Below, piece after piece: positions 13,758-20,820 of a DNA stretch of 20,820 nucleotides. The notes below the pieces were generated by a model, which did no database searches, was not told the DNA's origin, and was given only the letters and a program-made list of their open reading frames with translations. Position numbers and translations under genes: made by a program. Position 1 is the first letter of the stretch; every line of letters begins with the position of its first letter. The DNA is taken from assembly GCA_013821865.1 (NCBI GenBank), contig PNJM01000009.1, forward strand, positions 1 through 20,820, given 5' to 3'. This DNA comes from Rhodocyclaceae bacterium. GTDB taxonomy: Bacteria > Pseudomonadota > Gammaproteobacteria > Burkholderiales > Rhodocyclaceae.

Positions 13758-14840
13758 CTACGAAACTTTCTTGCCCGTCAGCAGGCTGGACAGGATGTAA
13801 TCCATGGCTGAACCGCCGGCCTTGGCGCCGCTTTCCTGCTGCTTGGTGCTCCAGACCGTCTCGGGCCGGGCCTGCAGGATGAAGATGTTGCCGCCGGCCG
13901 GAAGATCCTTGTCCACCGCCCATTCGATGTCCATGGGACGGCCGTAGTGCTTTTCAATCTGCTTGCCCATCCAGGCCAGTTCGGTGACTTCGTCGTCGAT
14001 GATCGACTGCACTTTCTGCCGCTCGAAAGGAACCTCCATGGCCTGTGAGGTCTGCGTCTTGGTGTCCACGGTGTAGCAGATCTCCTTCTGCGAAATGGTC
14101 CGCTCCAGGATATCCAGGGTCACCTTGTTCACCACGAAATGGTCCGGCGTCACTTCGCCCGAGACGACGGATTCGCCGAAACCGAAGTTGGAATCGATGA
14201 CGATGACCGAGCGATCGCCGTTGCCCGGATGTATGGTGAACATCACCCCGGCCGTAAAGGAATTGGCCATCTTCTGGATGCCGACGCTGATCGCCACCTG
14301 GTCGTGGTCGAAACCCATCTTCATCCGGTAGGCGATGGCCCTGCCGGTGTAAAGGCTGGAAATGCAGCGCCGCACGTGATGCATCACGCTATCGACGCCG
14401 CGGATCCAGAGATACGTGTCCTGCTGGCCGGCAAAACTGGCGCCGGGCAGGTCCTCCGCCGTGGCGCTGGAGCGCACGGCGACGGGCACCGCCGGCACGC
14501 AGCAACGCACCGACAACTTGCGATACGACTCGGCGATCAGATCCTCCATCTCCGTCGAGATCGGGCGCGATTCGATCATCTCGCGGATGATCCGGGACGC
14601 TTCTTCCAGCCGCTCCATGTCCTGGTGATCGAGGCCCTTGAGCAGTCCATTCACCTCGGACTGGATGCCGGCTTCGCGCATGAACCGCGCGTAGCCATGG
14701 GTTGTCACGGCGAAGCCCGGCGGAACCCGAACCCCGGCGTTGATGAGTTCGCCCAGCGAGGCGCATTTGCCCCCCACCAGGTCGATGGAGTCCTTGTTGC
14801 ACTCCTCGAACCAGCACACCATGGGGTTCATGCTTTCCAT
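13758..14840 (-). CDS. ppsB: Phenylphosphate synthase subunit 2 (ATP-binding, PEP synthase N-terminal type)
   Basis: A 360-residue protein (about 40 kDa), equivalent to the N-terminal ATP-grasp half of phosphoenolpyruvate synthase. Typical motifs are LVGGKCASLGEL (21-32), VRSSATAEDLPGASFAGQQD (122-141), DIEWAVD and FILQARPETVW near the C-terminus. It catalyses transfer of the beta-phosphoryl of ATP to the histidine of subunit 1, releasing AMP and phosphate, so it works with PpsA as a split PEP synthase. I chose the ATG at 14840, with GGAGG 5 nt upstream; the frame is open to 14888 but nothing supports an earlier start. It is 60 nt downstream of ppsA. Confidence 0.94.
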   Translation of the reverse strand: MESMNPMVCWFEECNKDSIDLVGGKCASLGELINAGVRVPPGFAVTTHGYARFMREAGIQSEVNGLLKGLDHQDMERLEEASRIIREMIESRPISTEMEDLIAESYRKLSVRCCVPAVPVAVRSSATAEDLPGASFAGQQDTYLWIRGVDSVMHHVRRCISSLYTGRAIAYRMKMGFDHDQVAISVGIQKMANSFTAGVMFTIHPGNGDRSVIVIDSNFGFGESVVSGEVTPDHFVVNKVTLDILERTISQKEICYTVDTKTQTSQAMEVPFERQKVQSIIDDEVTELAWMGKQIEKHYGRPMDIEWAVDKDLPAGGNIFILQARPETVWSTKQQESGAKAGGSAMDYILSSLLTGKKVS

Positions 14841-14900
14841 CCTGACCTCCGTGGGAGCCAGTCTGACCGCTGCGGTACTGCCGCCCATTGTCGGTGCGTC

Positions 14901-16736
14901 CTAGCGCGCAATGGTGACCGCGCCGGTCGAGCCGTCGACGCGGAGCATCATGCCCGTCTTGATGATCTTCGTCGCGTGCCCGGTGCCGACCACCGCCGGC
15001 ATGCCGTACTCGCGGCAGACGATCGCGGCATGGCTCATCACGCCGCCGACATCGGTGATGCAGGCCCCGATCTTGGCGAAGGCCGGCGCCCAGGACGGCG
15101 AGGTGGTGGGGGCCACCAGGATCTCTCCCTCCTGCAGCTGGCCGACCTCGCTCACCGTCCTGCAGACGCGCGCCTTGCCCTCGATGATGCCGGGGCTGCC
15201 GGCAAAACCCTTCAGCTCGGTGATGCTGTCCGGATCCTTGACCTCCTGCACCGAGGCCCAGTCGGCAAGCGACTTGTTGGTCACGCCCCAGAGCACGATG
15301 GTGAAGGGTTCCTGGATCACTTCCGGCGCGGTGCCGATGGCGGGCGGCGCGCTCCACTCCTTGAACTTCTGCATCACGTCCTTGCGCCAGACGATTTCCT
15401 TCGGCCAGGTCTGGGTGCCGCGCGGCGTGACGCCGGTCGCCCAGGCCGTGACGACGTCCCACAGCGCCTGCTTGATCTCGTCGCGGCGCAGCAGCCACAC
15501 GTCCTCGACGTCATGGATGACACCGTGCTCCTTGAGGATGACGGCGACTTCGCGCATCTTGTTCCAGAACACCGAATGGAACCAGTGCTCGACATAGAAC
15601 AGGTGGTTCTCGACGTAGGGGAACACCGTCTTGGCGCAGCCGAGCAGTTCGTCGAACTGCTTGCGGTCCTCCTCCTTCTCGATCAGGCCGCGATACTCGG
15701 CGGTGATGCGGTCGCGCTCGGCGCGCACCTTCTCCGTCGGCCGCTCGATGTTTACGCCCTGTCTGATCTTGCCGATGTAAGTCTGGATGCCGGACAGCGG
15801 CACGTTCATCTGGTCGTTCCAGCAGCGGTCGTGATGGAACCAGCCGGTGCCGGTGGACACCTGGAACCATGGCTCGCGCGACAGGTTGAGCGAGGTGAGC
15901 CACTCGACGCCCTTGGGCAGCTTCTTCAGCCCCGCCTCGACGTCGGTCCATTCCTGGCTGAAGCAGACCGCCTGGTCGACGCCCAGCTCGATGGCTCTCC
16001 TGGCCAGCTTTTTCAGTTCCTCGTCGGGCTGGTACATGATGACGTCGATGCCGGAGATCATCTGCGTCACGCGCTGCGCCGGGATGCTCGGGAAGAGCTT
16101 CTGCACGAAGTCGAGGAAGAAGACGTAGGCGGCATAGCCGAGGTTGAGGAACTCGAAGTGGTACTGCCAGCACTTGATGCCGAGGTTGATCAGGTCGTCG
16201 TAGTTCTTCAGCAGGTGGTAGCCCTTCGATTCGCCGAGGGCGTCGGTGACCACCGAAATGTCCTCCATGTCGGCCAGGCGCGGGATCTCCAGCGCCTCCA
16301 ATTCGCGGATGGTGGCTTCCATCTTCACCTTCCACTTGGCTTCGAGCGCATCCCAGTTCTTGTAGTAGTGGCCGGCGCGCTCCATGAAATGGGGCACGCG
16401 GCTGCCGATCTCCTCGGGGTTCTTCACCGGCACCGGCGAGATGTAGACGTAGCCGTTGATCATGCGGTGGTCGACGCCGCGCACCGGCGGCACCATGAAG
16501 ATGCGGTTGTTGTACTGCGACAGGGCGAGGAACCAGGCCTCGTCCCAGATGGTGTCGAAGGGATAGAGCGGCTCGGGGTAGTGCAGGCCGTCGTAGAACC
16601 AGAAGGTCTCCTTCTCGTACTGGTTGCGCACCGGATCGTCGGTGACGAACTGGTACTGGTAGGGATACATGCGCTCCCAGCCTTCGGTGCCGGGGATCGT
16701 TTTGGCCTTGACGTCGTGCGGAACCGGGAATTTCAT
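14901..16736 (-). CDS. ppsA: Phenylphosphate synthase subunit 1 (phosphohistidine subunit)
   Basis: A 611-residue protein (about 70 kDa). The C-terminal part is the swivelling phosphohistidine domain of PEP synthase, with DVGGVMSHAAIVCREYG. Counting from the ATG, the histidine of SHAA is residue 569, exactly the position phosphorylated in the T. aromatica protein. The large N-terminal part (about 1-480), rich in aromatic residues, presumably binds phenol and is shared with a few phosphotransferases of this type. The enzyme phosphorylates phenol to phenylphosphate, the first step of anaerobic phenol breakdown. The ATG at 16736 has GAGGAGG 6 nt upstream. It is the first gene of the operon, 72 nt downstream of the predicted sigma-54 start site. 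Confidence 0.96.
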   Translation of the reverse strand: MKFPVPHDVKAKTIPGTEGWERMYPYQYQFVTDDPVRNQYEKETFWFYDGLHYPEPLYPFDTIWDEAWFLALSQYNNRIFMVPPVRGVDHRMINGYVYISPVPVKNPEEIGSRVPHFMERAGHYYKNWDALEAKWKVKMEATIRELEALEIPRLADMEDISVVTDALGESKGYHLLKNYDDLINLGIKCWQYHFEFLNLGYAAYVFFLDFVQKLFPSIPAQRVTQMISGIDVIMYQPDEELKKLARRAIELGVDQAVCFSQEWTDVEAGLKKLPKGVEWLTSLNLSREPWFQVSTGTGWFHHDRCWNDQMNVPLSGIQTYIGKIRQGVNIERPTEKVRAERDRITAEYRGLIEKEEDRKQFDELLGCAKTVFPYVENHLFYVEHWFHSVFWNKMREVAVILKEHGVIHDVEDVWLLRRDEIKQALWDVVTAWATGVTPRGTQTWPKEIVWRKDVMQKFKEWSAPPAIGTAPEVIQEPFTIVLWGVTNKSLADWASVQEVKDPDSITELKGFAGSPGIIEGKARVCRTVSEVGQLQEGEILVAPTTSPSWAPAFAKIGACITDVGGVMSHAAIVCREYGMPAVVGTGHATKIIKTGMMLRVDGSTGAVTIAR

Positions 16737-16778
16737 CTGATGCCTCCTCTTTTGATTCGTGGATGCCTCGGGATAGTG

Positions 16779-16801
16779 GCCGGACGTTCTTCGCGTCCGG
16801 C
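16779..16801 (-). other. Leader hairpin of the ppsA transcript
   Basis: Arms GCCGGACG and CGTCCGGC pair over 8 bp around a 7-nt loop. The element lies about 7-30 nt after the predicted sigma-54 transcription start, so it would form the 5' end of the phenol operon mRNA. Flanking copies of TAGTGGC lie at 16774-16780 and 16804-16810. A 5' stabilising stem is the simplest reading. Confidence 0.5.
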
Positions 16802-16818
16802 TGTAGTGGCAATCCAAT

Positions 16819-16834
16819 TGCAAGGGCCGTGCCA
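16819..16834 (-). promoter_or_regulatory. Sigma-54 (-24/-12) promoter of the phenol operon
   Basis: The minus strand reads TGGCACGGCCCTTGCA, which matches the sigma-54 consensus TGGCACG-N4-TTGCA at every defined position, with GG and GC correctly spaced. The predicted start is near 16808, giving ppsA a 72-nt leader. It is the only such match I saw in the control region and faces the operon, across from a gene for a sigma-54 activator. Confidence 0.92.
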
Positions 16835-17030
16835 CCGGGCGTTTGCGCAAAGCAGCAAAAAAGACTTCAGGGACGGCACGCGAAAGAGCCGGAGCCGCGC
16901 CAGGACAGGCTGCCCAGCCATTGATGCAGATGCGTGAAAACTCCCCGTGATTATCCCGATATGTGCTGTCGCCGGCTTCGGCGACATCAGCCAACGCTTG
17001 ATTTTTTCGTGACTATTTCGATGGGCGAAT

Positions 17031-17046
17031 CCCGTGAATTGATCAT
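17031..17046. promoter_or_regulatory. Candidate upstream activator site
   Basis: The right half of this 16-mer, AATTGATCA, is identical to nine consecutive positions of the XylR/DmpR site TTGATCAATTGATCAA; the left half matches poorly (11 of 16 overall). It lies about 225 nt upstream of the predicted start, a little further than in the dmp and xyl systems. Tentative. Confidence 0.4.
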
Positions 17047-17104
17047 TTGGTGAAGCGCTGTGGTTACCGATGGGGGATGCACTAAAATGCCTGAAATCTG
17101 TCTG

Positions 17105-17118
17105 TTGACCTCGATCAA
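17105..17118. promoter_or_regulatory. TTGA-N6-TCAA palindrome before the activator gene
   Basis: TTGACCTCGATCAA has the outer half-sites of XylR-type operators but a spacer two bases shorter than usual. It lies between the possible activator promoter and the activator start codon, where binding could give autoregulation, and about 300 nt upstream of the ppsA promoter. Tentative. Confidence 0.35.
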
Positions 17119-17171
17119 TACAGCGCGCAATGTCCACGCTAGAAAGAACCTCTCAGGTGGAGGGCGAGGCC

Positions 17172-18905
17172 ATGACCAAGCTCCGTAGCGTGACGCGCGC
17201 AGACAGCGACGACCTGCGCGCACGCGTGCATTTTTGTGCCGAGACCGGCCAGATCTGGCTGCACGAGCACCGCATGCTGCTGGTTCATGCGGAAGCGCAG
17301 GCCTCCCTGCGCAAGGAGCTGATCGACACACTCGGCATGGACCGCGCCCGGGGGCTGCTCACCCGCATGGGCTACGCGTCCGGCGTGCGCGACGCCGAGC
17401 TCGCCCGCACCCGCGCGCAGAACTCCGGCGACATCGAAGCCTTCATGACCGGCCCGCAGCTGCACACGCTGGAAGGCATCGTCCGCGTCACGCCGGTGCG
17501 GCTGGAGCTGGACCGCGCCGCCGGCAAGTTCTACGGCGAGTTCCTCTGGGAGAACTCCTGGGAAGGACAGTGGCACCGGCACTACTACGGCACGCATTCC
17601 GAGCCGGTATGCTGGACGCAGATCGGCTATGCCTGCGGCTATACCTCGGCCTTCATGGGCCGGCCGATCCTCTACAAGGAAGTCGAATGCGTCGGCATGG
17701 GGCATAACAACTGCCGCATCATCGGCAAGCCCATCGAGGAGTGGGAGGACGCCGACGAGCACAAGCATTTCTTCAACCGCGAGTCGATCGCCGATCAGCT
17801 CATCGACCTGCAGACCCAGGTCGTCCAGCTGCGGTCCACCATCGGCGAGAAGGAAAAGCTGCCGGCCGACATGATCGGCAACTCGCCCGGCTTCCGCGCC
17901 GCCTACGATCTGCTCAGGCAGGCGGCGAACAGTCTGATCACTGTGCTGCTGCTGGGTGAAACGGGCGTCGGCAAGGAATTGTTCGCCCGTGCGCTGCACG
18001 AAATGGGAGCGCGCCGCGAACGCCCCTTCGTCGCCGTGAACTGCGCTGCCATTCCCCACGAGCTGGTCGAATCCGAACTGTTCGGCGTCGAAAAGGGCGC
18101 CTACACCGGAGCGCTCGTCTCGCGTCCCGGCCGCTTCGAGCGGGCCGACGGCGGCACGCTGTTCCTCGACGAAATCGGCGACCTGCCCCTCTCGGCCCAG
18201 AGCAAGCTGCTGCGCGTGCTGCAGGAAGGCGAGCTGGAGCGCCTCGGCGACCAGAAGACGCGCAAGATCAACGTGCGGCTGGTCGCGGCCACCAATGCCA
18301 ACCTCCAGCAACTGGTCAAGGAAGGAAAATTCCGTTCGGATCTTTACTACCGGCTCAACGCCTACCAGATACACATCCCGCCGTTGCGCGAACGCAAGGA
18401 AGATGTCTCCCTGCTCGCCAAGCGCTTCCTGGAGAAGCATTCCGCCATTCACGGCAAGAAACTGCGCGGCTTCACCGACAAGGCCAAGCGCGCCCTGCTC
18501 ACCTACCCCTGGCCGGGCAACATCCGTGAACTGCAGAACATGATCGAGCGCGGCGTGATCCTGGCACCGAGCGGCACGCGCATCGAGGTCAACCATCTTT
18601 TCTCGTGCAGTGACGGGCAGGCCCCCGAGTTCGGCCTGGACATGAACGGCGGCCTCGACATCAACCGCTGGGAAACGGGGAAAACGCTGTGCGAGGCGGT
18701 CTTCAACGGTGTCATGACACTCGACCAGGTTGAAGCCATGCTGCTGGAAACCGCGGTCGACAAGGCGCGCGGCAATCTTTCCTCGGCGGCCCGCATGCTG
18801 GGCCTCACCCGTCCGCAACTCGCCTACCGCCTGAAGCGCCTGCACGAGGACGGCCGGCCGGACATCTCCCTCGCCGCATCCTCCGACCCCACGGCTGACC
18901 ACTGA
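17172..18905 (+). CDS. Phenol-responsive sigma-54 activator (DmpR/XylR family)
   Basis: A 577-residue enhancer-binding protein: XylR-N/V4R sensor (about 1-200), linker, AAA+ domain, and Fis-type helix-turn-helix ([20 protein letters not shown]). AAA+ motifs are GETGVGKE (262-269), the sigma-54 contact loop GAYTGA (309-314), and Walker B TLFLDEIG (329-336). The sensor keeps the phenol contacts His98 and Trp126 and the zinc ligands Cys147, Glu170, Cys173 and Cys181. These correspond at a constant offset to His106, Trp134, Cys155, Glu178, Cys181 and Cys189 of DmpR/MopR. I chose the ATG at 17172, with GGAGG 8 nt upstream and an N-terminal length like DmpR's; an ATG at 17130 lacks a ribosome binding site. 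It is divergent from ppsA and overlaps the next gene by one base. Confidence 0.94.
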   Translation: MTKLRSVTRADSDDLRARVHFCAETGQIWLHEHRMLLVHAEAQASLRKELIDTLGMDRARGLLTRMGYASGVRDAELARTRAQNSGDIEAFMTGPQLHTLEGIVRVTPVRLELDRAAGKFYGEFLWENSWEGQWHRHYYGTHSEPVCWTQIGYACGYTSAFMGRPILYKEVECVGMGHNNCRIIGKPIEEWEDADEHKHFFNRESIADQLIDLQTQVVQLRSTIGEKEKLPADMIGNSPGFRAAYDLLRQAANSLITVLLLGETGVGKELFARALHEMGARRERPFVAVNCAAIPHELVESELFGVEKGAYTGALVSRPGRFERADGGTLFLDEIGDLPLSAQSKLLRVLQEGELERLGDQKTRKINVRLVAATNANLQQLVKEGKFRSDLYYRLNAYQIHIPPLRERKEDVSLLAKRFLEKHSAIHGKKLRGFTDKAKRALLTYPWPGNIRELQNMIERGVILAPSGTRIEVNHLFSCSDGQAPEFGLDMNGGLDINRWETGKTLCEAVFNGVMTLDQVEAMLLETAVDKARGNLSSAARMLGLTRPQLAYRLKRLHEDGRPDISLAASSDPTADH

Positions 18906-19369
18906 TGGCGGACGCGTTGCGCGAGCGGGCGCTGGACTACCTGCGCGGGCACCACGTCATGACCCTCGCCACGCACGGCAGCGAAGGGCCTTGGGCCGCG
19001 GCCGTCTTCTACGTCAATGACGGCTTCACGCTCTTCTGCCTTTCCGCGCCTTCAAGCCGCCACTGCATGAACCTTGCGCACAGCCCGCGCATATCGGCGA
19101 CCATCCAGGAGGACTACGCCGACTGGCCGCAGATCAAGGGCGTGCAGCTGGAGGGAATCGCCAGCGAGATTTCAGGCGAAGAAGAGGCGCGGGCGCGCCG
19201 GCTCTACGGAGAGAAATACCCGGTCGTCGGCAAGCTGGCGCAGGCCCCTGCCGCCATCGTCAAGGCCATGGCAAAGGTGCGCTGGTACAAGATCGTGCCG
19301 GACCGCTTTTTTTTCATCGACAACTCGGCCGGCTTCGGCCACCGCGACGAGATCGATCTTCGCGGCTAG
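18905..19369 (+). CDS. YhbP-like PPOX-fold flavin-binding protein
   Basis: A 154-residue protein of the pyridoxamine 5'-phosphate oxidase-like split-barrel group, resembling the YhbP/COG3787 type. Visible features are the N-terminal helix, HHVMTLATHGSEGPWAAAVFYVNDG (first two strands), the SSRHCMNLAHSPRISATI flavin-phosphate-binding region, KGVQLEGIA, and the terminal WYKIVPDRFFFIDNSAGFGHRDEIDL. Its ATG overlaps the activator's TGA (TGATG), so the two are translationally coupled. The function is unknown; it could be a flavin- or redox-sensing partner of the activator or an accessory reductase. It is not closely similar to the other PPOX-fold protein of the window. Confidence 0.85.
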   Translation: MADALRERALDYLRGHHVMTLATHGSEGPWAAAVFYVNDGFTLFCLSAPSSRHCMNLAHSPRISATIQEDYADWPQIKGVQLEGIASEISGEEEARARRLYGEKYPVVGKLAQAPAAIVKAMAKVRWYKIVPDRFFFIDNSAGFGHRDEIDLRG

Positions 19370-19383
19370 AGTTCTTCCCACGG

Positions 19384-19875
19384 CTACCCGATTTGCTTGT
19401 TGAGCTTGGGCAGACACTGGTCGGTTCCGACTTTGCACAGGGTTTGAAGGAATACCTCGACAAGGGAACAGAGCGCTGCTGGTTCGATGGCGAGCGCAAA
19501 GATCAGGACGTCGCCAGAAACCAGCGACTCTTTCACCGCGATATCGTTCGAACTCTCCGCAAGGCTACTCTTCTCAAAGCGGGGGGTGTCCGAAGTCGGA
19601 TCTATTATTGTTGGGGTGCCAAACTTACCCCAAATCTCTGCGCCGAGATTTTCAGATGTCGCCTTTCCGACGTAGAGGATTTCCTCGTGTGCATCGGTGA
19701 TGAAATAGACGCCACTCTTTCGAAGAGCATCGGGGGCAGGGAGTTGATCTCGAAAGCACGCGTGAAGTGGCTTATGGTGAGTACACAACTCAAAGCAAAA
19801 CGCCATTTCCGGGGTAGATTCGGTGATTGCTTTGCGAAGCGACTTTGTGGCGGTAACAGCGTCTGCAATTTTCAT
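19384..19875 (-). CDS. GIY-YIG-like domain protein, possibly catalytically degenerate
   Basis: A 163-residue protein with a GIY-YIG nuclease-like core: GVYFITDA (54-61) and ILYVGKA (66-72). In UvrC-type domains an arginine follows the YVG motif by about 10 residues in a KKR context; here that region reads SENLGAEIW, so the catalytic arginine seems to be missing. The N-terminal 50 residues, with HHKPLHACFRDQLP, are of unknown type. The gene is clearly less GC-rich than its neighbours and uses more A/T-ending codons, suggesting recent acquisition. It is convergent with the PPOX-fold gene (14-nt gap) and lies 73 nt from the end of lolC, at the border of the catabolic block. The reading frame is supported by a ribosome-binding-like AAGG before the ATG at 19875. 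Confidence 0.7.
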   Translation of the reverse strand: MKIADAVTATKSLRKAITESTPEMAFCFELCTHHKPLHACFRDQLPAPDALRKSGVYFITDAHEEILYVGKATSENLGAEIWGKFGTPTIIDPTSDTPRFEKSSLAESSNDIAVKESLVSGDVLIFALAIEPAALCSLVEVFLQTLCKVGTDQCLPKLNKQIG

Positions 19876-19948
19876 CTCTGCCTTCTGCTTAAGGCGGCTA
19901 ACGCGGGATCGACCAGGTATCCGGAACGGATAATATTGAGATGAAACC

Positions 19949-20820
19949 CTACTCGTAGCGCAGCGCTTCCGCCGGATTGACGCGCGAGGCGCGCCAGCTC
20001 GGGTAGAGCGTGGCCAGCAGGGTCAGCACGAAGGATACCGAGGCGATCGTCGCCACGTCGCGCCACTGCAGGTCGGAAGGCAGCTCGCTGATGTAGTAAA
20101 CCTCCTTGGCCAGGAACTGCGTGCCGATCAGCTTCTCGATGAAGGGCACGACCACATCGACGTTGAGCGCCAGCGCCACGCCGCCGGCCACGCCCAGCAG
20201 CAAACCGATCACGCCGATCAGGGCGCCCTGCACGATGAACACCTGCATGATGCTGCGCGGACTCGCCCCCAGGGTGCGCAGGATGGCGATGTCGGATTCC
20301 TTGTCGGTCACCGCCATCACCAGGGTGGACACGATGTTGAATGCGGCCACCGCGACGATCAGCAGCAGGATGATGAACATCACGTTCTTCTCGATCTGCA
20401 CGGCGCGGAAGAAATTGGCGTGGCTGCGCGTCCAGTCGGAGATATACACCTCGGCGTCGACGTAGCGCAGCAGCTCGCGCGCCACGCGCGGCGCCTGGAA
20501 CAGGTCGTCGATCTTGAGCCGCACGCCGGAGACGCGATCCTCCATGCGGTAGAGCGCCTGCGCGTCGGCGAGATGGATCAGGGCCAGGCCCGAGTCGTAC
20601 TCGTACATGCCGATCTCGAAGATGCCGACCACCTTGAACTGCTTGAGCCGCGGCAGGATCGCCGCCGGCGTCACCAGCCCCTGCGGCGCGATCAGCGTCA
20701 CCTTGTCGCCGATGTAGGCCTGCAAGGCCCGCGCCAACTCGGCTCCGAGCACGATGCCGAACTCGCCGGGGAACAAAGCCTCCAGCCTGCCGCTCTTCAT
20801 GTGCCGGGCCAGATCGGCCA
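19949..20820 (-). CDS. lolC: Lipoprotein-releasing permease LolC/LolE, C-terminal part (5' end outside window)
   Basis: The frame is open to the right edge, giving about 290 C-terminal residues of a protein normally about 415 long. It has part of the periplasmic MacB-like domain (FPGEFGIVLGAELARALQAYIGDKVTLI) and the FtsX-type membrane domain with three helices (FIILLLIVAVAAFNIVSTLV, the GALIGVIGLLLGVAGGVALAL region, and VSFVLTLLATLYPSW), then ASRVNPAEALRYE. DKESDIAILRTLGAS is the conserved cytoplasmic coupling segment. LolC and LolE are paralogues, so the exact name is uncertain. Its ATPase partner lolD would normally follow within a few bases on the same strand; here it follows only after the phenol block. 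The ATG near 20800 is internal, not the true start. Confidence 0.9.
   Translation of the reverse strand, partial: ADLARHMKSGRLEALFPGEFGIVLGAELARALQAYIGDKVTLIAPQGLVTPAAILPRLKQFKVVGIFEIGMYEYDSGLALIHLADAQALYRMEDRVSGVRLKIDDLFQAPRVARELLRYVDAEVYISDWTRSHANFFRAVQIEKNVMFIILLLIVAVAAFNIVSTLVMAVTDKESDIAILRTLGASPRSIMQVFIVQGALIGVIGLLLGVAGGVALALNVDVVVPFIEKLIGTQFLAKEVYYISELPSDLQWRDVATIASVSFVLTLLATLYPSWRASRVNPAEALRYE

Larger units (their letters stand above)
16737..17171. other. Divergent control region between ppsA and the activator gene
   Basis: About 435 bp without a gene. It holds, from left to right, a ppsA leader hairpin, a consensus sigma-54 promoter facing ppsA, an IHF-like sequence on the minus strand at 16991-17003 (AATCAA, then GCGTTGG, one mismatch to the consensus), a XylR/DmpR-like half site near 17031-17046, a possible -10 box TAAAAT at 17083-17088 for the activator, and a TTGA-N6-TCAA palindrome at 17105-17118. 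The stretch from 16980 to 17120 is visibly richer in A and T than its surroundings. Confidence 0.7.

Noticed and set aside
13714..13923. An upstream extension of ppsC by 70 codons
   Set aside because: It would overlap the end of ppsB, has no CBS-like sequence, and the GTG at 13713 has an ideal AGGAGG.
14139..16937. A 932-codon open frame on the plus strand opposite ppsA and ppsB
   Set aside because: Same codon-bias artefact; low-complexity composition and complete overlap with recognised phenylphosphate synthase genes.
17130..17171. An earlier ATG for the activator gene
   Set aside because: No ribosome binding site; the ATG at 17172 has GGAGG at 8 nt and gives an N-terminus of the same length as DmpR.
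17139..18902. A 587-codon open frame on the minus strand opposite the activator
   Set aside because: The plus-strand product has a full set of sigma-54 activator motifs; the antisense product has none.
1..20820. tRNA, rRNA, integrase or insertion-sequence transposase genes
   Set aside because: I looked for them because of the island-like layout and saw none; any integration machinery has been lost or lies outside the window.

Overview
The window reads as a high-GC betaproteobacterial chromosome, most likely from the Thauera/Azoarcus/Aromatoleum group (Rhodocyclales). Its core is a complete gene set for the anaerobic activation of phenol: phenylphosphate synthase (ppsABC) and the four-subunit phenylphosphate carboxylase (ppcB, ppcD, ppcA, ppcC). 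The protein lengths, the gene order and the position of the catalytic histidine (residue 569 of PpsA) match what is known of Thauera aromatica. The taxonomic call is inference from gene content and GC; no rRNA is present.

Layout from right to left, following minus-strand transcription. A truncated lolC/lolE permease gene enters from the right edge (19949-20820), followed by a less GC-rich GIY-YIG-like gene (19384-19875). On the plus strand lies a regulator pair: a DmpR/XylR-type sigma-54 activator (17172-18905) overlapping a PPOX-fold flavoprotein gene (18905-19369). A control region of about 435 bp contains a textbook -24/-12 promoter facing ppsA. Then come ppsA, ppsB, ppsC, ppcB, ppcD, ppcA, ppcC, a third UbiD paralogue, UbiX, an archaeal-type CTP-dependent riboflavin kinase homologue, a Nudix hydrolase, a second PPOX-fold protein, a PaaK-family CoA ligase and a PPP-type phosphatase. 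lolD follows (2790-3479) with its own possible promoter, then a chemoreceptor gene with a near-perfect FliA promoter, and a convergent DUF2062 membrane protein gene at the left edge.

How the genes work together. Phenol is sensed by the activator, which keeps every phenol- and zinc-binding position known from DmpR/MopR. PpsABC phosphorylates phenol with ATP. PpcABCD carboxylates phenylphosphate to 4-hydroxybenzoate, and the PaaK-like ligase may make the CoA thioester. UbiD-type enzymes need prenylated FMN. The consecutive genes UbiX, riboflavin kinase and Nudix hydrolase look like a cofactor-supply module: FMN from riboflavin, dimethylallyl phosphate from dimethylallyl diphosphate, then prenyl-FMN. 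This module is the most interesting hypothesis in the window.

Two structural points stand out. The catabolic block separates lolC from lolD, normally adjacent genes, so it looks like an insertion into the lol operon. Three copies of a roughly 75-bp hairpin repeat occupy the three widest gaps of the distal operon. Their stem arms covary between copies, and each copy sits between a Shine-Dalgarno/ATG and the ATG of the next gene, creating 26-28-codon leader frames.
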